Shown: positions 10,962 to 21,500 of the stretch, one piece after another
Layout: each line of letters begins with the position of its first letter
Numbering within the stretch: position 1 is the stretch's first letter
Origin: Maniola hyperantus
Lineage: Eukaryota; Arthropoda; Insecta; Lepidoptera; Nymphalidae
Direction: 5' to 3'
DNA: 64,000 bases
NCBI RefSeq assembly: GCF_902806685.2
Contig: NC_048546.1
Coordinates: 12,633,891-12,697,890 of the forward strand
Position numbers and translations under genes: made by a program
The notes under the pieces: generated by a model
Database searches by the model: none
What the model was told of the DNA's origin: nothing
The model's input: the letters and a program-made list of their open reading frames with translations, nothing else

Positions 10962-13442
10962 TTAAATACAAGCGTCCGCGTCATTGCGTATGAGTTCATT
11001 GAAAATACTTTTCGAAATAACATTCATGCATGCAGTTTCATCTTTTGGCTCCAAATCTTTATTACATTTTATTGTATGCCTATTAATCCCATGTATACTT
11101 GTGCCACACTTATTGGTTATCAACTCTTTTATTTCTTCCAACTCTGCTTTTGATAGAAGATTTGTATTAGAGAAATCTTCGTCCAAACAGGGGGTCTCTC
11201 TTTTCGCCATCGCATACAAAGATTTCAAGTCTAAAAATCTTTTGTTTTTCTTAGCGCTTGCTTTTTTTTCAAAACTCTCTTCAAGTCGTCTAAATAAGAT
11301 TTGTTTTCTGCTATTTTCTCGTCGAGTATTTCGATTTCTTTTTCATTTAATTTCTCTAAATCGTCATCAGTTATATTAAACTTGTGTTTTATATCTGACG
11401 GCAAAACAGTAACAGTTTTCTCTGAAAATGGTTAAGGATATTACTTTCTTCGCGTTCTAGCGTATAGCTCTCTCCAACCTAGACCTCAAGCGCAAGCCTA
11501 TCAATAAATAAAAATCGGCCAAGTGCGAGTCAGACCCGCGCACTGAGGGTTCCGTACTACAGTCGTATTTTTTTGACATTTTGTACGATAAATCAAAAAC
11601 TATTTAGCATAAAAACATGGTCTAAATTTTCGTTTTCAAAAAAATAGAGATCCCTGTGAAGCCGGGGGCTAGTTTGACTATAACTTGCATAAGTTTCGTC
11701 TCAATCAGTGTCGATGTTTTTGCGTTATAAGTTTACAGATAACATTCAATTTTACAATAGAATGCAGACTATTTTACCTCCATCTGTACAATTCGTTGGT
11801 TTCACTGAAAAGTAAGCTCGCATCTTCTGAACTGGCTTAGCAAATCCTAGTTCGTCCTTCAGCAGAATACTTTCAAAAATGTCGTACTCTATACAGACAA
11901 TTTTCTCCTCCAATTTTCTAAGCTCGACGTTATTTTTGGAAAATTTGGAAAATTTCTCAGCGATCACCTTTATGTGAGGCACTTCGGATATGTAGATGTT
12001 TTTGCTGTCTATGGTTTTGGGGATGGGCACATCTGCTGTAACAAATATATTATCTGTTTGATTAAAACGCATCTCAATTTATAAGATTTTAAACAAACTG
12101 TGAGCATTGACGTATACCTATCCTTATAATATTATTATATTTGACGTGCAATCTACATATTATTGTCATGAAACGTTTTTTCTAAAAAATGATATGAAAT
12201 GTGCACATTTTATTAAAGTTCCCGGACAATATTACAGCTGTCCAGAACAGTAAGTATGAAATTTCATTTCATATCATAAGTTTGAAATTTTTGAAATCAA
12301 ACTCCTGAAAGGCCGGCAACGGATCGGCAGTTCCTCTGGTGCTGCAAATGTTCATGGGCGGCGGTTAGCACTTAACATCAGGTGACCCGCCTGCTTTAAC
12401 GTGATCGTCGTCAAGCGCAAACCTATCTTGTAAAGAAAAATGGATTTCCAGCTTAACAGATAAGGACAAGACGCTTAGTTGAAAAACCTTGGATCGAATC
12501 AAGGACCTTTGTCCTTTCGTACGACTTTTCGTAGAGACGCAGGTAAGCAAGATCAAATCCACAAAGACGTTGAGAAGCTATTTTTGAATTACCTTTATTT
12601 TCTCCCAATAGCTGTTCGAGATGAGCAGTATTATCCACATTTTGCCATTGAGAATTATCAACCGTTTCCTCACAAGACTGAGAAAGTGGCTTCGCGTTCG
12701 TACTCTGTGAACTACATAAAGCCTTTTGCAGTTCTTTCAGATCGAAGAGGTGAGGATCGAAATTATACTGCTGTTTGATTAGATCCTTAAACTGAAAAAA
12801 TAGGGTCGTAAGTAACCGTGGTTGACGTCTCCTACCAGACTAGACCTGAGAAAATTAATAAATCCACAAATCACCCTAGCTGGGAATCCACAACCACGTA
12901 GTTGAAATTGCACTTTGGTTGAGTCTTGACTTATAAGTGGCACATGCTGTCCCATATGAAATGAATAAATTCATTTTATTTCCATGGTCACGTACTACAA
13001 AGCGATTTATATTTTCGTCTTTTCTAATTTGAAACCGATTTTGTGCTTAATTTTATCTGTAGACACAATATCTATCACCAGATGAAGCAAAAATGTCTCG
13101 TAATTTTTTTTTGCGCGTCCTTGGCAAACAGAATAAAATGTATCATTCGTTTATAGATATGTATTGCTTTCGCCTAATATTACATAGGACCAATGTGTTT
13201 CATTAGGTCTAAGTACTTACATGAATATCTAAAGTTTGATTATCCACAGATTGTGCCGCGTCTTTTAAATTCGGTTTAATATAACATGACCTGTCGGCAA
13301 CAGTTTTATCTTTGAAAGGATTTCTCTTGTTTCTTGGAGGCAATACTTCTTCTATAATTAAATCATTTCGGCCCTTAATTTTGGATTGTTCCTCCTCTTT
13401 TTTATTAACACGGGCATAATAATTGCGCTGGGTACGGTTCAT
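10962..13442 (-). CDS. Uncharacterised coiled-coil protein, four exons, with an apparent frameshift in the last exon
   Basis: Exons 13221-13442 (ATG start, MNRTQRNYYARVNKKEEEQ), 12593-12791, 11778-12035 and 10962-11421, with phases 0, 1, 1 and GT-AG sites. The product has a basic N-terminus, then helical segments (KVIAEKFSKFSKNNVELRKL; KLNEKEIEILDEKIAENKSY). In the frame set by the first three exons, the last exon stops at 11231-11233 (289 residues). A second frame is open from just before that point to a TAA at 10962, followed by AATAAA, and reads like real protein (LLSKAELEEIKELITNKCG). The two frames meet at a run of eight A (plus-strand T8, 11262-11269); nine A would join them into about 379 residues. 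Either a sequencing/assembly error or a recent lesion. I do not recognise the family; a chromosomal or kinetochore coiled-coil role is only a guess. Confidence 0.75.
11508..11690 (+). repeat. Interspersed repeat, CGGCCAAGTGCGAGTC family, 5' fragment
   Basis: Begins AATCGGCCAAGTGCGAGTCA and continues GAGGGTTCCGTACTACAG, as in the longer copy at 56648-57098. Intronic. Confidence 0.75.
12298..12405 (+). mobile_element. Non-LTR retrotransposon 3'-end fragment (family of 39.7 and 54.7 kb)
   Basis: Contains GGCCGGCAACGGATCGGC, TTCCTCTGGTGCTGCAAATG and TTAACATCAGGTGACCCGCC, matching the reverse-transcriptase stop region and 3' UTR of the copy at 39664-40065. Intronic. Confidence 0.75.
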
Positions 13443-14193
13443 TTTGCAGTTAACAAATCATAATAACTTATGTTTTTGTTTTACATCATTTCAATTTGTA
13501 AATAAAATATAATAGGTATGTTGTCCCGAAAATCGCTTGAGTTGTTATCATTTTGACACATTTGAATGATTTGCATCAAGTACCTATCAAAGCTATCATC
13601 AGTCATCAAGTCATTCACCGTGCACAGAAGAACGTAAAATCCTTGGATGAATAATTACCAACCATCTCTATGGTAAAATCACCTTAAGACTGATAGTACT
13701 ATCTCTATGGTTGAATCTTATTACTCTATGGTTGAATCCCATATTATAGTAAATCAAGAAGTAAGCCCAGCGTGGCCCAGCAGCACCTCGGATTGCCTGG
13801 CCAGAGTGAACTAGAGTGAGGGAACTCTCGGTTTGATCCTGAATCGACGATATCTCAAATATTAGGCTATAGTGAGTAAAATCAAAGAAAAATAGGGCTA
13901 CTTTAGGGCTACCTGCGTCAGTGCGGCTGCCAGTGACGTCGAAGCCTCATCGTGTTGTTAGAAGTTCCCTAAGCTTTTTACTGCGCTCAAACGACGTTCT
14001 AAGTTTAATGCCGTAAATTATTCACATTTCGCCACTTCACAGATAAGTTGGTGGTAATAAATTAAACAATGAAGGAACGAAATGCGTATTTTAATTACTA
14101 TATTTCTTTGGGTACATCTGGTTTAGTTCCTCGAGAATCGGAGAGTACAATTTCAGATTAAAAGCATTTGAAACTTCTTGATATGTATGTAAA
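13443..14193. other. Intergenic stretch without a gene
   Basis: Between the start of the 10.9-13.4 kb gene and the stop of the fibronectin exons, both on the minus strand. It contains three close variants of CTCTATGGT followed by TGAATC or AAAATC at about 13667-13740, probably a degenerate short tandem repeat. Otherwise nothing recognisable. Confidence 0.6.
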
Positions 14194-15208
14194 TTATTGT
14201 AACTCGTCAACAAAGTTCAGCCGATGATACCGCGATCGCTTTTCCCTGGGCCAGTAGACGATGGTAGTGGCAGGGTGGTGGTCGGATGGTAGGGCGGAGG
14301 AGGTCAGGGTGCGGATGGTGAGGATCAACTTCTCGCAGTGCGGTAGACAAGTCAGTACCGCCATGCATCGCGTGGGACTGAGGATCTTCTGAACTGGACG
14401 ACCGTCTACTTGAAGCTGAAAGGAGTTTTTTTAATAGATACAAGTTAACCCTCGACTCATCACCTCGAGCTAATCTGATGGTAAGTGAGAACGCTAAGAT
14501 GATAGCGGGCTAACTTGAAAGGGCAAATGGCAGTTTTTAATTAAACTCACACTAAGCTTTAAAGGTGTCTGTTAGGGGGTTGCCACTACACTAAGTGTCT
14601 GGCAATATATGACGTGATTTCTAATACTATTCTGAAAGAAAATATTTTTTTAAGACTTTTTACGCCCTTATTAGCTGTTACCGCCCAAAGCCACCATGAT
14701 CCAAACAAACGTTCCTCCCAGTGTTGGGGGCAGTACGCAGATAAACTTTCAGCTTTTATAAAATAACGAAGGTCTGGCACGCGCTGGCTCTTTATAAGCT
14801 CTGCGTAGGAATGACGGACGTAAATATGCCAAAGAAGTCGGCAGCGACCCGAAGTTGGGAAGTTGGCGGTATTCTAGTATAGGCTATAGCTCCGTTCCTC
14901 GGAGAACACCTAAAGCTGTCTGATCTTTCCTCGGTTGTGTCGGATGATTAAAGTAATAGAGAACGCACTTGAGTTTTCGCTCATTTTTGCGGTATACTTT
15001 ATATTTATCTCTGCGTTGCTGGCTAGTCTTGTCTCTAAAGATTGGCCGCCGCAACTGAAAGTCAGTCTGGAAGATCATGCTTTACCTCGTATCCCTGAAT
15101 GTCTTCCACTAGTCGCGGCATCTTCCACCTCACCAGCACGGTGTGATCTGAGACTCTTCGCAAACCCAAGAATCTGGCTTTTAAACCTTCAGAGGCGCTC
15201 TTTACTGA
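14194..15208 (-). CDS. Two 3'-terminal exons encoding a fibronectin type III domain
   Basis: Exon 15086-15208 (acceptor GATACAG, donor GTAAAG) encodes SVKSASEGLKARFLGLRRVS then DHTVLVRWKMPRLVEDIQGYE. Exon 14194-14415 (acceptor CTCCTTTCAG) continues LQVDGRPVQKILSPTRCMAV and ends LNFVDELQ plus TAA. Joined in phase 0 they form one fibronectin type III sandwich: the Trp of strand B in VLVRW, the GYE-VDG turn, the Leu-rich middle and LILTIRT of the late strands. The VDG..V..I.SP pattern recalls FN3 repeats of RIM-binding proteins, but that is resemblance only. The upstream exon is outside this block. The entry phase (0) matches the exit phase of exon 24446-24514 of the large coiled-coil gene, so this may be its distal C-terminus, or the end of an unseen gene. 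Confidence 0.7.
14425..14560. repeat. Fragment of tRNA-SINE 3' part (family of 48.7 kb)
   Basis: Shares ATACAAGTTAACCCTCGACT-like and GATGGTAAGTGA-like blocks, in the same order, with the SINE at 48721-49036. Confidence 0.5.
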
Positions 15209-15396
15209 CTGTATCAAAATTATGCCATGTTTATAAGAAGGAGAAAATTATTAATGAGAGATAGCGGAGACTCGTATATGTTTTTCTTTACGGTAAGTAA
15301 GTATGTGGAAGAATATTTTAGTATAGGCAAGCGATCTCATCTATCTTCGATGTTAGGTGACTTGCTTGCAATACAGAATTGTTAGCATACCTATAG

Positions 15397-15543
15397 TAGG
15401 TACGCGACAGGTCGAGATGGCCATCGGGGAGGGAACTTGCACAGGCCCTGCTGTAACCCGGTGCGGGCGAGCACAGGTGACGTACGGGGCGTCTCCCCGC
15501 CTCATACACCGTTTGCCATCTCAACCTGTCGCGGACTATACCT
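15397..15543. mobile_element. GC-rich MITE-like element, copy 3
   Basis: Left end GTACGCGACAGGTCGAGATG and right end CATCTCAACCTGTCGCGGAC are inverted. The core is shortened relative to other copies. Confidence 0.75.
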
Positions 15544-15619
15544 ACCTACCATTTCTACTCAATACTGAAGATTCGCTACAATCCCATTTGATGACATACC
15601 TTAATTCGTACATAAGTAT

Positions 15620-15905
15620 GAGCCTTCGGCCTTAACTGCAGAGGTCCGGTTCGGGGTTCAATTCCAAGCACGCACCTCTAACTTTTAGGATTTATGTGCG
15701 TTTTGAGCAATTAAATAATATCACTTGTTTTAATGGTGAAGGAAAATGTCGTGAAGAACCTGCACGCCTGAGAGTTCTTCATACGGTTCTCAAAAGTGTG
15801 CGAAGTCTGCCAATCCGCACTTGGGTTTGGTGATAGACTATGGTTTCCCTTCTCACTCTGCGAGGAGACTCAACAGTGGGCCGGCGATAGGATGAGGCGA
15901 TTACG
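15620..15905 (+). mobile_element. Degenerate tRNA-derived SINE
   Basis: Keeps a B-box-like GGTTCGGGGTTCAATTCC, then GCACGCACCTCTAACTTTT, TATGTGCGTTTT, GTGCGAAGTCTGCCAATCC and GAGGAGACTC in family order. The 5' tRNA head is eroded. Confidence 0.7.
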
Positions 15906-16095
15906 AAAGGATTTTGAACTTACGTTGATTTTAGACACTTCAGGTTTTTCTGGTATTCTGCTAAACGGTTTGGTCAACTCCGATTTGCACACAGTGCGTG
16001 CTAACAGCAAATCTACTAACTTTGTCATATCTATATTCATTTCCTCCTACAAAAAGTTATAGAATAATGTTTTAATATCTAAATATATTTAAAAG

Positions 16096-16266
16096 GAAAA
16101 GCTGCTGGACCGATCGAGCTGAAATTTTGTCTGCAGGTAGCTGTTATGATATAGAAATTCTGTAATAAAGGATTTTTGAAAATTCAACTGCTAAAGCCTA
16201 AGGAGGTAAAATAGAGCTTCTAAATTAGTGTAGTCCACGCGGACGAAGTCGCAGGCATAAGCTAGT
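16096..16266 (-). repeat. Interspersed repeat (CAGT-tail family), degenerate copy
   Basis: In reverse: CTTATGCCTGCGACTTCGTC and CGCGTGGACTACACTAATTT, then the TCAAAAATCC block. The GACT/CAGT tail is lost. Confidence 0.6.
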
Positions 16267-16507
16267 TATAATAAATATAAATACTATACATTATAAACGC
16301 CAAAGTGTATCTGTCTGTCCCCTTTTCTCTACGCAACAGCTGAACCAGTTTTGATTCAATTTAGCACAGAGATAGTTTGCATCCTGGAGATGGATATGTC
16401 CGTCCCTAGGGCAATTTTGATCCCCATTTAACGGGGCTGCTACTAGAGCAATAGCTAAATAATTTTATAAGTTAGTAGGTAAGTATATCAGGTAACTTGA
16501 CTTGAAC

Positions 16508-16802
16508 ATTAGTTATAAATGCAAAAGTAAGTTTGTTTGTTGGTTTGTTGGTTTGTCCTTCAATCACGTCGCAACGATGCAACGGATTGACGTGATTTTT
16601 TGCATGGCTATAGATAAAGACCTGGAGAGTGACATAGGCACAAAGAGTGAGAGACAGAGTGACAAATCCCGTGGGAAATCTTCGATTTTCCGGGATAAAA
16701 AGTATTTTATCCCGGAAAATCGAAGATTTCTATTTATGTAGTATGGAGAAGTATTTTTAAAAACCTAATTCCACGTGGATGAAGTCGCGGGCATTAGCTA
16801 GT
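16508..16802 (+). mobile_element. Helitron-like element with internal hairpin
   Basis: Starts TTATAAATGCAAAAGTAAG, contains CAATCACGTCGCAACGATGC, ends GCGGGCATTAGCTAGT. It carries an internal near-perfect palindrome at about 16676-16730 (arms about 25 bp, loop about 3 nt) made of the CCCGGAAAATC block in both orientations. Confidence 0.75.
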
Positions 16803-16830
16803 ACCTAATTGATATTTTTAAGTATGGCCT

Positions 16831-17155
16831 TAAGCTGTGGTAGCCTAGTGGTTAGGACGTCCGCCTTGCAATCGGAGGTCGGGGGTTCGATCACGGGCAC
16901 GCACCTCTAACTTTCAGAGTTATGTGCGTTTTTAAGTAATTAAAATATCACTTGCTTTAACGGTGAAGGAAAACATCGTGAGGAATCCTGCATACCTGAG
17001 AGTTCTCCATAATGATCTCAAAGGTGTGTGAAGTCTGCCAATCCGCACTTGGCCAGCGTGGTAGACTATGGCCAAAACCCTTCTCACTCTGAGAGGAGAC
17101 CTACCGTGCTCTGTAGTGAGCCGGCGATGGGTTGATCATGATGATGATGATTATG
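16831..17155 (+). mobile_element. tRNA-derived SINE, near full length
   Basis: The 5' head has an A-box-like TGGTAGCCTAGTGG and a B-box-like GGGTTCGATC, as in a pol III promoter derived from a tRNA. The body has ATCACTTGCTTTAACGGTG and GTGTGTGAAGTCTGCCAATC; it ends in a (GAT)n-like tail. 52168-52492 is a second near-complete copy. Confidence 0.85.
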
Positions 17156-17325
17156 TATGGCCTTACCACTGGCTGTCCAATATCGTAATTTGTTTCTTTA
17201 TCCACCAACAACGTGTGTTTATGTGTCTGTGAGGAAGCCTCGCATATATTATTATTATGTTTCAATTCTAAATCCAATTTACTCTGTAACGACATTAAAT
17301 TTAATGGACGGCGCGTGTATAATCC

Positions 17326-17423
17326 GGGACAGGTCGAGATGGCAATCGGGACATGGGGTTAACGCGGGGGCTGTGCGGGTGTTCCCTCCCCGATTGCCAT
17401 TTTAACCTGTCGCGTACTATACC
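17326..17423. mobile_element. GC-rich MITE-like element, copy 4 (internally deleted)
   Basis: Ends GGGACAGGTCGAGATGGCAA and TAACCTGTCGCGTACTATAC; only about 98 bp. Confidence 0.7.
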
Positions 17424-17444
17424 TACCTATCTTGCAAATTGCGA

Positions 17445-17585
17445 GAGCCTCGATAGCTCAACGGTTACAGGAGCGGAAATCCGAAAGGTCGCCGGTTCAA
17501 ACCCCACCCGTTGCACTATCGTCGTATCTACTCCTAACACAAGCTTTACGCTAGGGGAAAGGGGAATATTAGTCAGCACAATGAA
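17445..17585 (+). repeat. tRNA-like SINE fragment
   Basis: GCCTCGATAGCTCAACGG and CGCCGGTTCAAACCCC resemble tRNA A and B boxes, but no acceptor stem pairs. Followed by a non-tRNA body, so a SINE rather than a tRNA gene. Confidence 0.5.
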
Positions 17586-17714
17586 CTAGGCTAATGTTCT
17601 TTTAAAAAGAAATACGTTACCCTTTTTTCTAGAAAATATCAATTTCCCGGATGCGAATAAAATTACCAAATATTTATTTGAAACATTATCATCGTAAGAA
17701 GCTTTACTGAATGA

Positions 17715-17905
17715 ATGTTTAATCAATCAATCATTGCGGAGCTTCGGACGTCCACTGTTGAACATGGGTCTTCGCCTCCACCACGCCTTCCTCATCCAGC
17801 CGCTTCCCACCACCCTATTTATATCGTCAATCCACCATGCCGGAGGGCACTCTATTACGCTTATTATCTCTACACTCTCCAGGCTCCAAGGACTATATCA
17901 CTCCT
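17715..17905 (-). mobile_element. Non-LTR retrotransposon fragment (reverse transcriptase C-terminal tail, second type)
   Basis: Minus-strand frame reads WWIDDINRVVGSGWMRKAWW followed by a shifted FNSGRP segment, a degenerate form of the usual RWIDDI..VAGSGWMR..QQWTS tail. Confidence 0.55.
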
Positions 17906-17922
17906 ACGACAGGCACGGTCTG

Positions 17923-17944
17923 CCCCCCCCCCCCCCCCCCCCCC
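17923..17944. repeat. Poly-C run (22 C)
   Basis: Uninterrupted C tract; prone to length error in assembly. Confidence 0.9.
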
Positions 17945-18039
17945 ATGTTTAGTGCGGACTAACCATCAGTAGTCCAACAACTCCACCCATCCCAACATCA
18001 TCCTAAGCCGTGGTCCGAGCCTCAGAGGAGGCCCTTAGT

Positions 18040-18567
18040 TAAAATGCATTTTGTATGGCGATTCAAATATTCAATAATCTACCAACGGCCATGAAAGAAA
18101 TGACACTTCCTAAATTTAAACGGAAGCTACACGAGTGGTTATTATTTCATTGTTTTTACTCGGTTAATGACTTCTTAAATTTCAAAGAATGATTATTTGG
18201 CGGATAAAGTGTTTGTTGTTAACAATTACTAATCTAAGTACTATAACTAATAATAATTTTAATGATAGCATGTTGACATACTTTTTTCCACTTTTGATGT
18301 CTGTTTACACAATATTTTATTAATTTTAATGATTGACATTTTGTAATCGCAATATTTTATTTTGTTTCGTACTCAATATTCTCCTTTAAAATACTAATTA
18401 TTCATGACTTATTTAAATTAGGTATATATTATTGACATTTATTGTACCTACTTAATAACATTGCACGCCATACTTGGTAATACACTGTTTCCAAAAAAAT
18501 ATTGTAACACCACTACACGTGTATTTTTTGCAATAAAAAATTATGAATTATGAATTATGAAAAAAAA
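18040..18567 (+). mobile_element. Non-LTR retrotransposon 3' end abutting the Cys-rich gene
   Basis: Plus-strand translation gives the typical RT C-terminus IFNNLPTAMKEMTLPKFKRK followed by LHEWLLFHCFYSVNDFLNF and a stop near 18190. About 350 nt of AT-rich 3' UTR follow, then AATAAA, three ATTATGA repeats and an A run ending at 18567. The 5' part is missing. Its tail ends 4 bp from the stop codon of the minus-strand gene at 18572. Confidence 0.8.
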
Positions 18568-18571
18568 GGTC

Positions 18572-21500
18572 CTAAAAATATGTTTTAAACTGAAATCTCT
18601 TCATCAATCTACATTTACTATTGATGAAACTAGAGATGTATTTGCTATAAAATAACAAAAATAGTAATGCCTCTGTACAAACCGTTTGCGAATATTCGTT
18701 TTTCTCTTTGAATTTTAACTTCTGTTTCTCTGCCACCAAAAAATTGTCATGAGACGTACCTGCAGACTTAGTACTATATTTACGGTTCAAAATATTTTTA
18801 CCATGGTGCCTATAAATTTCTTTTACATGGTCATTTATAAAATCAATAATTTTATTTTCTGAATTTCTAGATAGTTTCTTGACTCTTGATCTTACAACAT
18901 TCCTACGTAATTTGCTTACATTAACTTGAGACTCTTTTATAACTTTAGTATACAATTTGTTATCACCTTTACTAAAGTTATCGTTTTGATCATATTTTAA
19001 ATTAAAATTATTATTTATACTATCAAGTAAAGTTTTTGTATTGTTGACAATTTCTCCGGTCTTGTAGTTTTCTGAATAGTTTTCGTTATACTGAGGTGGA
19101 TCAATCAAGTTAGTTTCATGTATACTTAAAAGTGATTTGCCAGTAATTATATCGTAAAAGTTTGTTGCTGCATGATCTTCACTGAAATTATCATGTGACA
19201 TTCCATTTTTTGAGCAAATTTCAGCTAGTGCTTTTCGACTTTGCGATATATCTTCCTGTATTTGCAATATAGATTTCTCGAAACTTAAAATTCTACTGCA
19301 AAAAATATCCACGTCGCTATTTCTTTTGCCTTTTGATGTTGAAAGAATGCTGTTCAACAACTTAACTTCATTATTAATTACTTTCATGTTTCTTTGATTA
19401 TAATTATTCATATCATTAATAGTATTGACTACACAGATGGCTGAAGATTTTTTTGGAAATATGAAGCTTGATGATGCCTCAATATTGTTGACATATTTTT
19501 TCGCATTCGTATTGCAGCGCACTGTATTATGTTCAATGGTATTATCACAATGTGTTGGCATGATATCATTGTTAGATATATCCACATATGCTGATAGCAA
19601 TTTTTTATTGCTTGGTTGCTTGCAAACAATTTCAAAGTTATTGTTAACTGATTTAAAATTACAGATTTTGATATTAGGCGGACATGCCAGATTTTTATTC
19701 GATTTTATGCTGTTGACTTTCAAAATTGACTTACTCGTTAAAAGCTTCTTCACATTAGGTAAACTTGACTGCGATCGAAATTGTCTGTTGGAAAGTATCT
19801 TGGCTTCAAACATGGATGGTGTTAATAGCTTTCCCTTTTTTAATGGATAAAAATAATCTGTAGAAATGTTGTCACCAAAATCTGTTAAAGTTTCAGCTGG
19901 ATTGTCAACTAGTTTATTTTTAAAACTAGTTTTACTATTATCATTAATTTCTTTATTTTGAGAACAATATGGCAGCCATTTACAAGATAAACATTCGCAG
20001 ATGTCACACCCGCAATTATTTGCAGCTCTGGTAGCTAGCTTCTTATCACTTTCGGCTTCCACATCTTTACAACATAACTGACATTCACAAGACTGACATT
20101 TACATGTAGTAAATGATTTAGCAGGTAAATTAAAAAAGGCAAGTGGAATGCCTTCGTATGAACTTTTAACTATGCTTTCATATTTTTCATTATCTTTACA
20201 AATGATGCACTCACAGTCCATGCAGTGACAGTTATCTCTAGACTTATTAAAACCGGTGTTCGAATAACTATTATTTAAAAATGCATACATAGCGATTGTG
20301 TCACAATTTTTAATTTTGACAGAGCGCTTTCGACTAAAACTATTCTCTTTTAGTGATGTTGGATGAAGGTCGTAACCACGCATACTTCTATCAATTGGTT
20401 TTCTCACAATTCTGTTTTGTGTATCACATCTACAGTTGCCATCTGATTGACAGGAATTATTTGCACACGTGTCACAATTACAATTTCTATGTGATGCCAT
20501 ATCGGTTGATGTCTGCCGCATTAAATTTGAAGCCATAGTGCCATAATTATGTGTGCAGTGTATGCATTCACATGGTTCGCATTGGCACAGGCTTTGCTGA
20601 AAATTCCCTTGCATAGGGGCGACTATTACTGGACGTGGTACATGAGAATTTAAGGTGGTGCATTCTACGCATTGGCAAGGTTCACAGTCACAGGTTGCCG
20701 TTTCCATTTTGTTTTTACACACGCCTCGACAATCTTTTCTATCACAACGATAACAAGCGCATCCTAAATGAGGTAATTGTATACAATCATGCTGAGAATT
20801 TTGACTACCATGCTCAGTATTGTGTATATGTTTGTGTTCAGTATCTTCACAACCACAAGTATTTACTTTGGATACGTCGTATGTAGCAGAGTAACCAGGT
20901 ATACATTCGCAAATTTTGCAACTACAAGCTTTATATATTTCCTTCAATTTCGCTAGAATATCTGGTTTCGTAATTTTATTTGTATTTACGGAATTGATAG
21001 GCTTGTGCGATGACAAGGAATCTTTGTAGGCTTCATATGGCAAATCCATTATTTGGGCACTCAATGCAGTAGTAGGGTCATCGGATTCCGTATTCTCTTC
21101 TTTTCGAGTGTGAGTCATAGCCACACTGTAATTTTGAGTATATGTTTCTTCGAATGACCTTTCCCTTTTTTCTATATCGTCTTTAGTAAATGTCACATTT
21201 TTATAACTAAACTCGGTATGTTTGCATAGATTAACTTCAGATTTTTCGGTTTTAATGTGTTTGTTCAGAGTATCTTTTTGCTCATATTCTTCAATATTTT
21301 TTTGGGTTTTCACACAATAATTAATATCATCAGATGTTTTAAGTGACAATTTACTTGTAGTGCAAGTGTTTGCTGTATCTTTTCGCTCACATGTCTTATC
21401 ATCTCTTTTTGATATTTCACAATAACTTTTACTATCTAACTTTTTACATGTAAAATCACTTTCATTTTGTTTATCTTTTACATGGTAACTCTTGTCACTA

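Larger units (their letters stand above)
15209..18571. other. Repeat-filled interval without exons
   Basis: Contains MITE copies, SINE copies, Helitron-like and retrotransposon fragments listed separately. I found no further fibronectin-type or coiled-coil exon on the minus strand here. Confidence 0.6.

Noticed and set aside
17445..17520. Possible tRNA gene
   Set aside because: A- and B-box-like sequences are present, but no acceptor or anticodon stem can be paired; a SINE head fits better. The same holds for 58070-58142.
20635..20886. Antisense frames across the Cys-rich gene
   Set aside because: Shadow frames produced by the regular CxC codon pattern on the opposite strand.
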